Of a DNA stretch of 64,000 nt, positions 54,126-62,587 are shown piece by piece. Source of the DNA: Blastocatellia bacterium (GTDB taxonomy: Bacteria > Acidobacteriota > Blastocatellia > UBA7656 > JADIYM01); contig JADIYM010000004.1 in assembly GCA_016705245.1 (NCBI GenBank), positions 62,001 to 126,000 of the forward strand, written 5' to 3'. Each line of letters opens with the position of its first letter. Position 1 is the first letter of the stretch. The position numbers were made by a program, and so were the translations under genes. The notes beneath the pieces were generated by a model. The model ran no database searches. It was not told where the DNA came from and worked only from the letters and a program-made list of their open reading frames with translations.

Positions 54126-54361
54126 TGTTGTAGCGCTTGAGGCGAGACCTTTCTGGTCTGGGCTCCTCGGGCGGCGGCCGGTGCACATACAGGTATAAAT
54201 CCAACTGATCTCGCAGGAGGTCGTCGAGGCGGCGCGGCAGAGTCTGGTAATGGGGACTCTATGATTGACGCATCCTGTCGTGAGGACTGGAGGCCCACTT
54301 CGTCGCGAGGTGACGTGTAATGCTCGCGTGCCTGGACTGCTTCGTAGTCTTCGTCGAATAG

Positions 54362-54763
54362 TCCGAGCGAAGCCCCACGACCATCAAGAACTACAGCGCC
54401 GATCCGAAGGCCTTCGCGGCGTGGTTCTTCGACGCCAACGGAGAGCATCTCGACCCGACCCGTATCACGACGGCAAACCTCGGCGACTACAAACGGTGGC
54501 TCGTCGTCGACCGAGGGCTCAAACCGAACTCTACGAACCGCAAGCTCTCCTCGCTCAAATGCTTCCTGCACTGGGCTGCCGATGCCGGGCTCACGTCGGA
54601 TACGCATGCGCTCAGAGTGCCCAAGTTCGAGCTACAGGAGCAACACGGACCGCGATGGCTCGATCTGCTGGAGCAGTGCGCCTTCTTGCGCGCAGTCGAA
54701 CGTCCCGCTCAATGCCGATGCACGAGGCGTCTTCGAGGAAGCCTTCGAGTTGCTTGGCAATGA
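54362..54763 (+). pseudogene. Tyrosine recombinase N-terminal fragment
   Basis: The frame gives TIKNYSADPKAFAAWFF, ITTANLGDYKRWLVVDRGLK and STNRKLSSLKCFLHWAADAG, the SAM-like core-binding domain of phage-type integrases. There is no start codon after the upstream TAG, and the sequence drifts and stops at 54763 before any catalytic Arg/His/Tyr. Clearly a relic of an integrase or XerD-like recombinase. Confidence 0.65.
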
Positions 54764-54888
54764 AGAGTGATATCTCAAGAGCAGAGCAAATCGCCAACAC
54801 CTCGTCTACGCCATGGAATGCTGCAGGAATTACGCCAAAGTACGCTGCAGGTGACACGAGGCGCGGCAGCGTAGACGATGTATCAGAA

Positions 54889-54960
54889 CCGCGAGCGGTA
54901 GCGAGCAGGCCTGCGGACGGTCGTCCGCGACGCAATTCATGACCGAGCGCATAGAAAGCG
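54889..54960. repeat. 73-bp repeat, copy 2
   Basis: Near-identical, same orientation as 50661-50733 (CTGCGGACGGTCGTCCGCGA, TCATGACCGAGCGCATAGA). It abuts the 3' end of the hydrolase gene. Confidence 0.7.
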
Positions 54961-54963
54961 CCC

Positions 54964-55617
54964 CTACAACCACCTTCCGAGGAACGCCATCGTCCGTCGT
55001 GCCGCATCCAGCGCCGTCAGCGGAGAGAAGTTGTGCCCCTCATTCGGATACACCTGCAGCTCGAACGGAACGCCGTGCTCCGCAAGACCCTTGGCGAGCT
55101 GTTTCGCCTCCGACACCGGGACGATCCGGTCATCCTCTCCGTGGAGAACGAGTGTGGGCGGCAACTTTCCGATGTCACGGTCGAACGGCGGCGGCAGTCC
55201 GCCGAAGAAATCCACCACCGCCTTCACCCGAGGATCGTACGTGGCGACCGATAGCCCGAGAAACGCGCCGAGCGAGATTCCGATGATCCCGATCCTCTCC
55301 GGATCCACACCGCCTCGTCCCGCAGCGAACCCGAGCACGTCGCCGATGGTCTTCGTCCAGTCGACGAAATGCAGCCGGCTCGCTTGCGGGTCGCTCCGTT
55401 CAGTGCCCGTTCGATCGAAATAATGCGGCAGATAAACCGCATACCCCATCGAGACGATCGGCGTGATGAGGGCGCGTACGATTGGGGCGCCACGGCTCAT
55501 TCCACCGGATCCGTGCAACGCAACGATTGCGGGAGCATTCTCTGAGCCCTCGGGCTCGAAGCACTCTACCGAGACGCGCATACCGCCGCTTGGTACCGAC
55601 TCATGAACCTCGCGCAT
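54964..55617 (-). CDS. Dienelactone hydrolase-family alpha/beta hydrolase
   Basis: 217 residues. Oxyanion region IVALHGSGGMSRG, nucleophile elbow GIIGISLGAFLGLS, catalytic Asp in LHGEDDRIVP and His in YPNEGHNFSP. The nucleophile is Ser, where classical dienelactone hydrolase has Cys, so a general esterase or peptidase-like hydrolase is more likely. No signal peptide. Single gene. Confidence 0.82.
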   Translation of the reverse strand: MREVHESVPSGGMRVSVECFEPEGSENAPAIVALHGSGGMSRGAPIVRALITPIVSMGYAVYLPHYFDRTGTERSDPQASRLHFVDWTKTIGDVLGFAAGRGGVDPERIGIIGISLGAFLGLSVATYDPRVKAVVDFFGGLPPPFDRDIGKLPPTLVLHGEDDRIVPVSEAKQLAKGLAEHGVPFELQVYPNEGHNFSPLTALDAARRTMAFLGRWL

Positions 55618-55655
55618 AGGCCGGCGAGTCTACCACTCCGGGCCGTGTCCCCAAC

Positions 55656-55880
55656 TCACATCCTCGGCTCGTCCTTGCCTCGTGTTTCCTCCCTCGAGTT
55701 CCCGTTCGAGTGATTGCCACGACCGTCCGGCCCCTGGCTCCCCGTCGGACCCGAAGACTCCAACTCGGCCTCGACGCGTTTGTCGAGGCTGGCCCTGAGC
55801 GAGAGGAGCGTTACCGCCATTCGCGACCAGAAGGCACCGCGTTTCGCCCGCTCGTCGTCCTCGTGCTGGATGTTGGCCAT
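55656..55880 (-). CDS. Small hydrophilic protein, unknown
   Basis: 74 residues from ATG 55880 (AGGA upstream): MANIQHEDDERAKRGAFWSR, an amphipathic helix MAVTLLSLRASLDKRVEAEL and a Gly/Asn/Ser-rich tail. No family recognised. Placement between two genes of the same orientation and a sensible start support it moderately. Confidence 0.4.
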   Translation of the reverse strand: MANIQHEDDERAKRGAFWSRMAVTLLSLRASLDKRVEAELESSGPTGSQGPDGRGNHSNGNSREETRGKDEPRM

Positions 55881-55978
55881 GACAGTTCCTGGAGCCCGCT
55901 CAACACTCCCGGGCTGCAACTACCGTTCCGGCCGCTAATCCCTGCAAACGCGAGGAGTTGCATAGTCACTGCCGACAA

Positions 55979-56045
55979 ATCTGGGCAACGTTGCCCACAG
56001 ACAGTGCCAAGTTCCGCAGTGTCCGTCGGTCATCGTTGCCCAGAT
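55979..56045. repeat. Perfect 12-bp inverted repeat
   Basis: ATCTGGGCAACG (55979-55990) and its exact complement (56034-56045) flank 43 bp that includes a second, nested palindrome GGCAACGTTGCC. It starts 24 bp after the CoA-transferase stop (leftward), so it may terminate that transcript; no U-run is seen. Confidence 0.45.
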
Positions 56046-56068
56046 CAAGTCGCCCAACTCGCGTCGTC

Positions 56069-57571
56069 TTACTCGGGCAGCATCGAGCCGGTCTCGATGT
56101 ATCGCTGGTGGAAATCGAAAACTCGGCTGAGGTCGTGTGGCATATGCCCGCCCGGAGAGACCCGTATCGCGTGGTCGAGGTACTCGGCCAACATGTCGCG
56201 ATACTCGGGCGCCGCACACCGCTCGATGATCGACCGGGCACGCCGAACCGGGCTCAGCCCGCGCAGATCCGCCAGTCCGTGCTCTGACACGACGATCTGG
56301 ACCGAGTGCTCCACGTGGTCCACGTGAGACACCATCGGCACGAACGCCGAGATCTTCCCGCCCTTCGCCATCGACGGCGTCAGGAAGATCGAGATGTAGG
56401 CGTTGCGCGTGAAATCGCCGCTGCCGCCGATGCCGTTCATGAGCGAGCTGCCCATCACGTGCGTCGAGTTCACGTGGCCATAGATGTCCACTTCGAGCGC
56501 CGTGTTCATCGAGATGATCCCCATTCGGCGAATCACTTCCGGGTTGTTCGAGATCTCCTGCGGCCGGATGACGAATTTCCGCTTGAGTTCCTCGATGCTG
56601 TCGAGGAACTTCTTCTCCGCCACGGGAGAAAACGTGAGCGAGCAAGTGGAAGCGAACTCCAGTTTGTCGGCCTCGACCAGATCGAAGATGGAGTCCTGCA
56701 GCAGCTCCGTGTACATCCGGATCGGCGGCACCCAATCCGCGTGTGCCATCGAAGCCAGCACGGCGTTGGCGACGTTTCCTACGCCTGACTGGAACGGGAG
56801 CAGATTCTTCGGAATGCGGCCGAACGCAACCTCGTGCCGCACGAAATCGAGCACGTGTCCGGCAATCGCCTCTGAGATCGGATCCGGAGCCCGGTACGGA
56901 TCGACTCGGTCGCGCAATTCCGTCTTGACGATGCCGCGAATCTTGTCGGGATCGCATGCGATGTACGGCACGCCGATCCGGTCATCCACCGAAGTGATGT
57001 GGATCGGCCGTCCGTACGGGGCCGGCTCCGGCAGAAAGATGTCGTGATAACCCTTCAGCTCGATCGGGTGGATGGAGTTCAGCTCGACGAAGACTTCCTT
57101 CGCGAACTGGACGTACGTCGGGCTCATCCCCGACGACGTCGTCAGGTAGATTCGGCCATCGTTCGTCACATCGACGGCCTCTACGATCGCGTAATCGATC
57201 GGATCGAGAATCCCGTGCTCGATGTAGGTGGCAACGTGGCTCAGGTGCATGTCGACGAACTCGACTTCGCCGCTGTTGATCTGCTTGCGCAAGTCGGGCG
57301 TCGACATGAACGGCAACCGATACTTGATGGCGTTCGCGCGAGACAGGACCCCGTCGAGCTCGTCACCCGTGGATGCACCGGTGTAGAGGTTGTAACCGAA
57401 ATTGCCCTCCCACTTTTCCGACTCAATGCGCTTCGCCAGCGCTACCGGGATGGCCTTCGGATGGGCGTTCGTGAACCCGCTCGTCGCGAGTGTTCCCCGG
57501 CGTGGCAGCAAGGATGCAGCGTCCTCCGCCGACATCAGCTTCGACTGAACAAGTTTGTTGTCGGTTCCCAT
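56069..57571 (-). CDS. Acetyl-CoA hydrolase/transferase (class I CoA-transferase)
   Basis: 500 residues. Opens with LMSAEDAASLLPRRGTLATSG; contains FQSGVGNVANAVLASMAHAD, RMYTELLQDSIFDLVEADKL, GHVNSTHVMGSSLMNGIGGSGDF and the tail LRGLSPVRRARSIIERC. This is the succinyl-CoA:acetate CoA-transferase / acetyl-CoA hydrolase family, with the catalytic Glu expected in YTELLQD. Size is normal. Such enzymes recycle acetate or succinyl groups; the exact acyl partner cannot be told from sequence. Good ribosome-binding site (GGAG). Confidence 0.9.
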   Translation of the reverse strand: MGTDNKLVQSKLMSAEDAASLLPRRGTLATSGFTNAHPKAIPVALAKRIESEKWEGNFGYNLYTGASTGDELDGVLSRANAIKYRLPFMSTPDLRKQINSGEVEFVDMHLSHVATYIEHGILDPIDYAIVEAVDVTNDGRIYLTTSSGMSPTYVQFAKEVFVELNSIHPIELKGYHDIFLPEPAPYGRPIHITSVDDRIGVPYIACDPDKIRGIVKTELRDRVDPYRAPDPISEAIAGHVLDFVRHEVAFGRIPKNLLPFQSGVGNVANAVLASMAHADWVPPIRMYTELLQDSIFDLVEADKLEFASTCSLTFSPVAEKKFLDSIEELKRKFVIRPQEISNNPEVIRRMGIISMNTALEVDIYGHVNSTHVMGSSLMNGIGGSGDFTRNAYISIFLTPSMAKGGKISAFVPMVSHVDHVEHSVQIVVSEHGLADLRGLSPVRRARSIIERCAAPEYRDMLAEYLDHAIRVSPGGHMPHDLSRVFDFHQRYIETGSMLPE

Positions 57572-57764
57572 TGGTTCTCCACCTGCCCTCGACCTGGAAG
57601 GTCAGAATCTGGATCGACAGACTACACCGATCCGTATCGTCTACGACACCGTTCGAACGTGCTCATCATGTCTCGTCGGGCTGGGCCCGGGACTGCACGA
57701 TTCGAGGATGCGAACGTGTAGCTCATACCGCGCCACGCAGAGGCCTCAGCGCAATCACTCGCTC

Positions 57765-58190
57765 TCAGTTGCGCTTCACCAGCACAAAGCTCGAGCCCCG
57801 GCCGGAGTTCACGAACGCGATGCTGACATTGACCGTTCCGGTCGGGAACGGAAACGCAAACTGAAAGCTCTCAGGTTCGGCATCCGACGCCAGAAACGAC
57901 GAGAGGCGCCCACGGAACGACTCAATCGCAGTACACGGTGCAATCTCAGTGAAGAAGTTCTTCCCGACGACGTCAGCAGACGGCTTTCCCGAGAGTACCT
58001 GTTCCGCCGAGTTGTACCGCAGCACGCATCCAGCCGAATCGACCTCTATCAACCCGAATGGAAGGGCATCGAGATCGGCCTCGTCAAGGAGGGGAATCCC
58101 CAGGATCCGCTTGAAGCACTGCGCACAGATACCGTGGGATTGTTCCCCGGACTCCGCGTCGTCACTGTTGCTGCACCATGCACAGATCAC
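57765..58190 (-). CDS. Photoactive-yellow-protein-like PAS protein with N-terminal Cys pairs
   Basis: 141 residues, GTG start with GGGAGG upstream. Residues 1-30 hold two pairs, ICAWC and SHGICAQCFKRIL, a putative zinc-binding module usually found at the end of signalling proteins. The rest is a PAS domain close to photoactive yellow protein: LPFGLIEVDSAGCVLRYNSAE, GKNFFTEIAPCT with the chromophore Cys, and a final SFVLVKRN. PYP residues Tyr42, Glu46 and Cys69 are kept (RYNSAE, APC); Thr50 is Ser and Arg52 is Lys. A p-coumaroyl blue-light sensor is possible; the required ligase and lyase are not in this window. Confidence 0.82.
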   Translation of the reverse strand: MICAWCSNSDDAESGEQSHGICAQCFKRILGIPLLDEADLDALPFGLIEVDSAGCVLRYNSAEQVLSGKPSADVVGKNFFTEIAPCTAIESFRGRLSSFLASDAEPESFQFAFPFPTGTVNVSIAFVNSGRGSSFVLVKRN

Positions 58191-58267
58191 AATTCGTTCG
58201 CCTCCCTGGTCCGTCGTAGAGCAGTCACATGAACTCGCGATCGCACAGTGCGCTACCGCGCACGGTG

Positions 58268-61200
58268 CTATTCCCCCCCGACCGGCGGAACGCCCGCCGC
58301 GGTAACGGCCGCGTTGAAGCCCGAGACATCGGATTCGCGAATGGCCTTGTAGTCGGCCAGTACGGCAGTCAACTTCGCATTCGACTCGCGATATAAAATC
58401 AGGGAACCGGCGGTTGGCCGCGCGTCGGCGCCGCTCGACACCGACGCAATGCCCGCGAAGCTATGGTCGAGCGACGGCGGGAAATTCAAGACGTCCTGGC
58501 TGCTCTTGATGTCAGGGTTCACGAGCCGTCGCTCGATCGCCGAGAGTTTTTCGATGAGCGCCTTCGCCGGTTCCTTCAGGGCCGCGTCTTTCCCCATCTT
58601 CGCCGCGCGATCGACTATGGCCTGAATCTGCGCCTTCATCTCGCGAATCGACAACACCGCCGCGTGGATGTCGGTCAGCCTGTCGCGACAGTCCTTCAAG
58701 AGCTCGTACTGCGCCCGGTAGTCCTCGATCGTTGTGCCGGTCATCGGATTCGCGGTAATCGTGAACGACTGCTCCGCGACCGTGTCGCCGAGCCGGACGC
58801 GAACCCGATACGCCCCCGGCGCGACCTTTGGCCCGTCGCTCGATCCCCAGATGATCGCGTTCGGCACGAGTTTGGCATCACGGATGCGCATGTCCCAGAC
58901 GAACCGGTTGAATCCCGCCTTCTGCTCGCCGAGTGTTTCGATTGCCGGATCCGGCGGCCCTTCCGCCTTCCTCGTCGTGAACGTCCGCAGCACCGTGTCG
59001 CCGGCAAGAACCTCGATGGTCAGTGCCGACTTTTCGTCCGGTTTCGCCGCGAGCATGTAACTGACGACGACACCGTTTGCGGGATTGCGTCCGAAGGCGC
59101 CACCGCCCTCGTCCGTACCGCCCCCGAATCCGTTCCAGCGCATCGCCGGCCTCACACCGAACAGGTGGAGCGGCTTGCCCGCAATCGATGCGTTGAGCTC
59201 ACGCACCGGAGTCAGGTCGTCCAGGATCCAGAATCCTCGCCCCTGCGTCGAAATCACCAGATCCGAGGCCGTCACTTTCATGTCGGTTATCGGCACGACG
59301 GGCAGATTAAGCTGGAATGGCTGCCAGTTGGCGCCGGAATCAAGCGACACGAAGGCGCCCGTCTCGGTTCCGCAATAGAGCAGTCCTCGCCGCGCCGTGT
59401 CTTCGCGTACGACGCGCGTGAAGGCGCCGTCGGGAATGCCGCCGACGATCTTCGTCCACGTTTGACCGTAGTCCGTCGTCCTGTAGAGATACGGCCGGAA
59501 GTCGTCGTGCTTGTACATTGTCGCGGCGATGTACGCCGTGCCCTTGTCGTGAGGCGACACGTCGATCGAGTTCACCTGGATCCACTCGGGCATTCCCTTC
59601 GGCGTCACGTTCTGCCAGGTCTTGCCCGCGTCTCTGGTGATCTGCACGAGCCCGTCGTCGGTGCCGGCCCAGATCGTGCCGGCTTCGTGCGGCGACTCAG
59701 CCAGCGCGAAGATCGTGCAGTAGGTCTCGACGCTCGTGTTGTCTTTCGTGATCGGCCCGCCAGAGGCCTCCTGCTTCGACTTGTCGTTGCGGGTGAGGTC
59801 TGGACTGATCTCTTCCCACGTCTGACCCTCGTCGCGCGACCGCAGCAGGACCTGCGCCGCGTGGTAGAGCGTGTTCGGGTCGTGCGGCGAGACGAGGATC
59901 GGCGCGTTCCATTGCCACCGATACTTCAGTTCCTTCGGCGCAAGCCCTATCGCCAGCTGGGGCCAGGCGGTTATCTCGCGCTCCTGACCGGTGCGATGAT
60001 CGTAACGCCCGATCGCTCCGCCGTAGCAGCCGGCATACACGATCTCTGCCGGGCCCGGTTTCGGCGCGATCCAGCCGCTTTCGCAACCACCGACCGAATA
60101 CCAGTCGGACTCGTCGATTCCAAATCCGGTCGTCCGGCTTGGAATCGAGACAGTGCTGTTGTCCTGCTGGGCACCGTAGATTCGATACGGAACGCGGTCG
60201 TCAGTCGTGACGCGATAGAACTGCCCCGTCGGCTGGTTGTCGATCGACGACCACGACCTACCACCATTGTAGGTGACGGCCGCGCCGCCGTCGTTCGACT
60301 CGATCATGCGTTCGGGGTCGTCGGGGTCGATCCACAGATCGTGATTGTCACCGTGCGGGACGCGGATGGAGGTAAACGTCTGCCCCCCGTCCTTCGATAC
60401 GTGGAACCCGACGTTGAGGACGTAGACCTGATCCGGGTTCTTCGGGTCGGCGTAGAGTCGCGAGTAATACCACGCTCGCTGCCTGAGCTTGTTTTCGCTG
60501 TTGACCAGCTTCCACCTCTTTCCGCTGTCGTCGGAGCGGAAGACACCGCCTTTCTCTGCTTCGACGATCGCCCACAGTCGCTCGGGCCGCGCCGATGACA
60601 CCGTCACTCCGATCTTGCCGACGAGCCCTCGGGCAGTCCTCCCCCGAGCTTCGTCCACGTGTCACCGCCGTCCGAGCTCTTCCAGATTCCGCCCTCCGGC
60701 CCGCCGCTCTCGAGCGACCACGGTGTCCGCCGGACCTGCCAGAAACCGGCGTACAGGATTCGCGGATTAGTCGGGTCCATTACGAGGTCCGACGCGCCGG
60801 TCCTGTCGCTGACGAACAGCACCTTCTCCCACGACTTTCCGCCGTCCTTCGAGCGGAAGATCCCTCGATCCGGGTTCGGGCCCCAGACATGGCCGAGGGC
60901 CGCCGCGTACACTAGATCCGGATTGTCGGGATGCACCCGGACACGCGCGATCTGACGGGTGTTCTCGAGCCCCATGCGCTTCCACGTCGCGCCACGGTCG
61001 GTCGAACGGTACACGCCGTCGCCGTGCGAGACGTTGCCGCGGATCGGCGCTTCACCCATTCCGACGTAGATCACATTCGGATCCGACGCCGCGACCGCGA
61101 TCGCGCCCACCGAGCCGGTCTTGAAGTCCTTGTCCGAGAGATTGCGCCACGAGAGTCCGCCGTCGTCCGTTCGCCATACTCCACCGCCGCACGCGCCGAA

Positions 61201-61410
61201 ATAGAACTGGCGATCGTTTCCGGGGACTCCAGCCACTGCAGTTGCGCGACCTCCCCGATACGGTCCGATCGAGCGATACCGCAGGCCGGCGAGTTGCTCG
61301 GTAACGGATGCGGGATCCGGCCGTGTTGCCTGAGTAGCTGTCTTCGCGGCGGCCGGGAATGACGGGACGAGCGCGAGCGCGCAGAGGAGTAATCCCAGGG
61401 TTCGAGACAT
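58268..61410 (-). CDS. Secreted VPS10/sortilin-type beta-propeller protein (frameshifted)
   Basis: About 1047 residues when joined. Signal peptide (LGLLLCALALVPSFPAAAK) then YRSIGPYRGGRATAVAGVPG. Repeated Asp-box motifs (S.DGG.SW: RTDDGGLSWRNLS, STDRGATWKRM, SKDGGKSWEKV, SRDEGQTWEEI, TTDYGQTWTKI) build a sortilin/glycosyl-hydrolase-like propeller. The frame shifts near 60626: adding one G (GAGGGGCTCG) gives LPEGLVGKIGV and joins the frame ending at 58268. A beta-sandwich and helical C-terminal region follow. Large exported proteins of this kind are abundant in Acidobacteria; function is unproven. Confidence 0.85.
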
Positions 61411-61472
61411 TCGAATCTCTCCAGTGGCGGAAGTGGAATTAGGAGTCGCCGGCCAGCTTACAGCGCCTATGT

Positions 61473-61602
61473 GCAATGCGCGAAGCGCTTTGGAGTGCGG
61501 CGCGCAGCGCCGCTTTGGATTCTCCCCCGACGCGTTCACGAGTCGGAAGCGGGAATCCAAAGCGGCGATTCACGCCGCACTCCAAGGCGCTGCGCGCAAT
61601 GC
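61473..61602. repeat. Palindromic element, GGAGTGCGGCG family
   Basis: Arms 61491-61522 and 61553-61584 are complementary (TGGAGTGCGGCG, CGCCGCTTTGGATTC), with outer arms GCAATGCGCGAAGCGC extending it to 61473-61602. It fills the gap between the propeller gene and the Rsm22 gene. Confidence 0.65.
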
Positions 61603-61603
61603 T

Positions 61604-62581
61604 CTAGAACCGCCACGCATCGCCCCATCGCGCGTCGCGCGCCGCTCTCCACGCGTCGCGTTGGCCCTTGCCAACGTGTCCACGTCGCAGTCCCTCAGTG
61701 GTGCAGAGCTCGAGCTCGACGACCTTCGGCGGCTTCCGCGGATGCCTGAGAATCCGGGCTGGCGCCGGCGTGACGGCTTCTCGAGTCACGGCGACGTACG
61801 AGTACTTCTCGTCCTCGTGCCCGAACTCTCCCCCCTTCAACCGTCGGTGGAGCGACGACCGGTCGACGCGAGCCGCGAAGTGGCACCAGTCGCCCTCGGC
61901 CAGCGGGCACGAATCGGAGTGAGGACACGGTGCGGCGACGTGCGCTCCCAGTTCAATGAGTCGAGACCGATAGCGCATGATCGCCGCGTACCCAGCCGGC
62001 GTCCCGGGCTCGACGATAACGAGCGCGACACGTGACGCAGCCCACGCGCGTTCAACGATTCCCTCGACCTCATCCGGGTCGACCTCCGAAAGCGAATACG
62101 CCGCGATGACCAGGTCCGCGGGCGGGATGGAGGCCGACACCAGATCCGCGGAGACCCACCGCAGCGAAGACGCGACGGGATACGAGGCGGCACGCGCGAG
62201 CTCGCGACCCATCTCGATGAAACCGCCGTCACGCTCGACGCACGAGGCGCTCTCGAGCGAAGGAAAGGTCTCGGCAGCGGCCCAGACGGCCGTGCCGGGA
62301 CCCGAGCCCAGGTCGGTCACGGATCCGACCACGATTTCGGAAGCAACCTCGCGCACCGCCTCGAGAGCCGCCGACACGGCGCCGAACGTTGCCGGCGCCC
62401 GCGCGATGCCATAGGCCAGTCGCTGTTCGCGAGACGCCACGTGCTGCTTTGCGCCGTGGTGCTTAGGCGCGCGATAACTTTCGGAGAGCTCCGTCGATGC
62501 TTTCGCGAGCGCCGCGACCGGAACTCCCGTTGCTGACTCTTCGATGGCGTGACGGATGGCGTCTGGGAGGCGATACGGCAT
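61604..62581 (-). CDS. Rsm22/METTL17-family ribosome-associated methyltransferase-like protein
   Basis: 325 residues. Rossmann motif I SVTDLGSGPGTAVWAAAETF, then VIAAYSLSEVD and LVIVEPGTPAGYAAIM. The cysteine cluster PCPHSDSCPLAEGDWCHF followed by HRRLKGGEFGHEDEKYSYVA is diagnostic of the Rsm22 family, whose mitochondrial member binds a 4Fe-4S cluster and assists small-subunit assembly. Bacterial copies are presumed to act on the ribosome as well. Ends just before the metalloprotease gene in the same direction. Confidence 0.88.
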   Translation of the reverse strand: MPYRLPDAIRHAIEESATGVPVAALAKASTELSESYRAPKHHGAKQHVASREQRLAYGIARAPATFGAVSAALEAVREVASEIVVGSVTDLGSGPGTAVWAAAETFPSLESASCVERDGGFIEMGRELARAASYPVASSLRWVSADLVSASIPPADLVIAAYSLSEVDPDEVEGIVERAWAASRVALVIVEPGTPAGYAAIMRYRSRLIELGAHVAAPCPHSDSCPLAEGDWCHFAARVDRSSLHRRLKGGEFGHEDEKYSYVAVTREAVTPAPARILRHPRKPPKVVELELCTTEGLRRGHVGKGQRDAWRAARDARWGDAWRF

Positions 62582-62587
62582 TTTGTC

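Larger units (their letters stand above)
53693..54963. other. Stretch of mobile-element debris, no intact gene
   Basis: Between the zinc-ribbon gene and the hydrolase gene I find only fragments: a possible TniB-like N-terminus (53967-54125, minus), an integrase N-terminal domain (54362-54763, plus) and a repeat copy (54889-54960). A short A+T-rich patch at 53750-53810 may be the zinc-ribbon promoter. Confidence 0.55.

Noticed and set aside
54582..54770. 62-codon plus frame ending FEEAFELLGNEE
   Set aside because: Overlaps the integrase relic in another frame, with no start signal; most likely chance.
58463..60598. 711-codon open frame antisense to the VPS10 propeller gene
   Set aside because: Arg/Val-rich shadow of a high-GC gene; no ribosome-binding site or domain, while the minus strand has clear Asp-box repeats.
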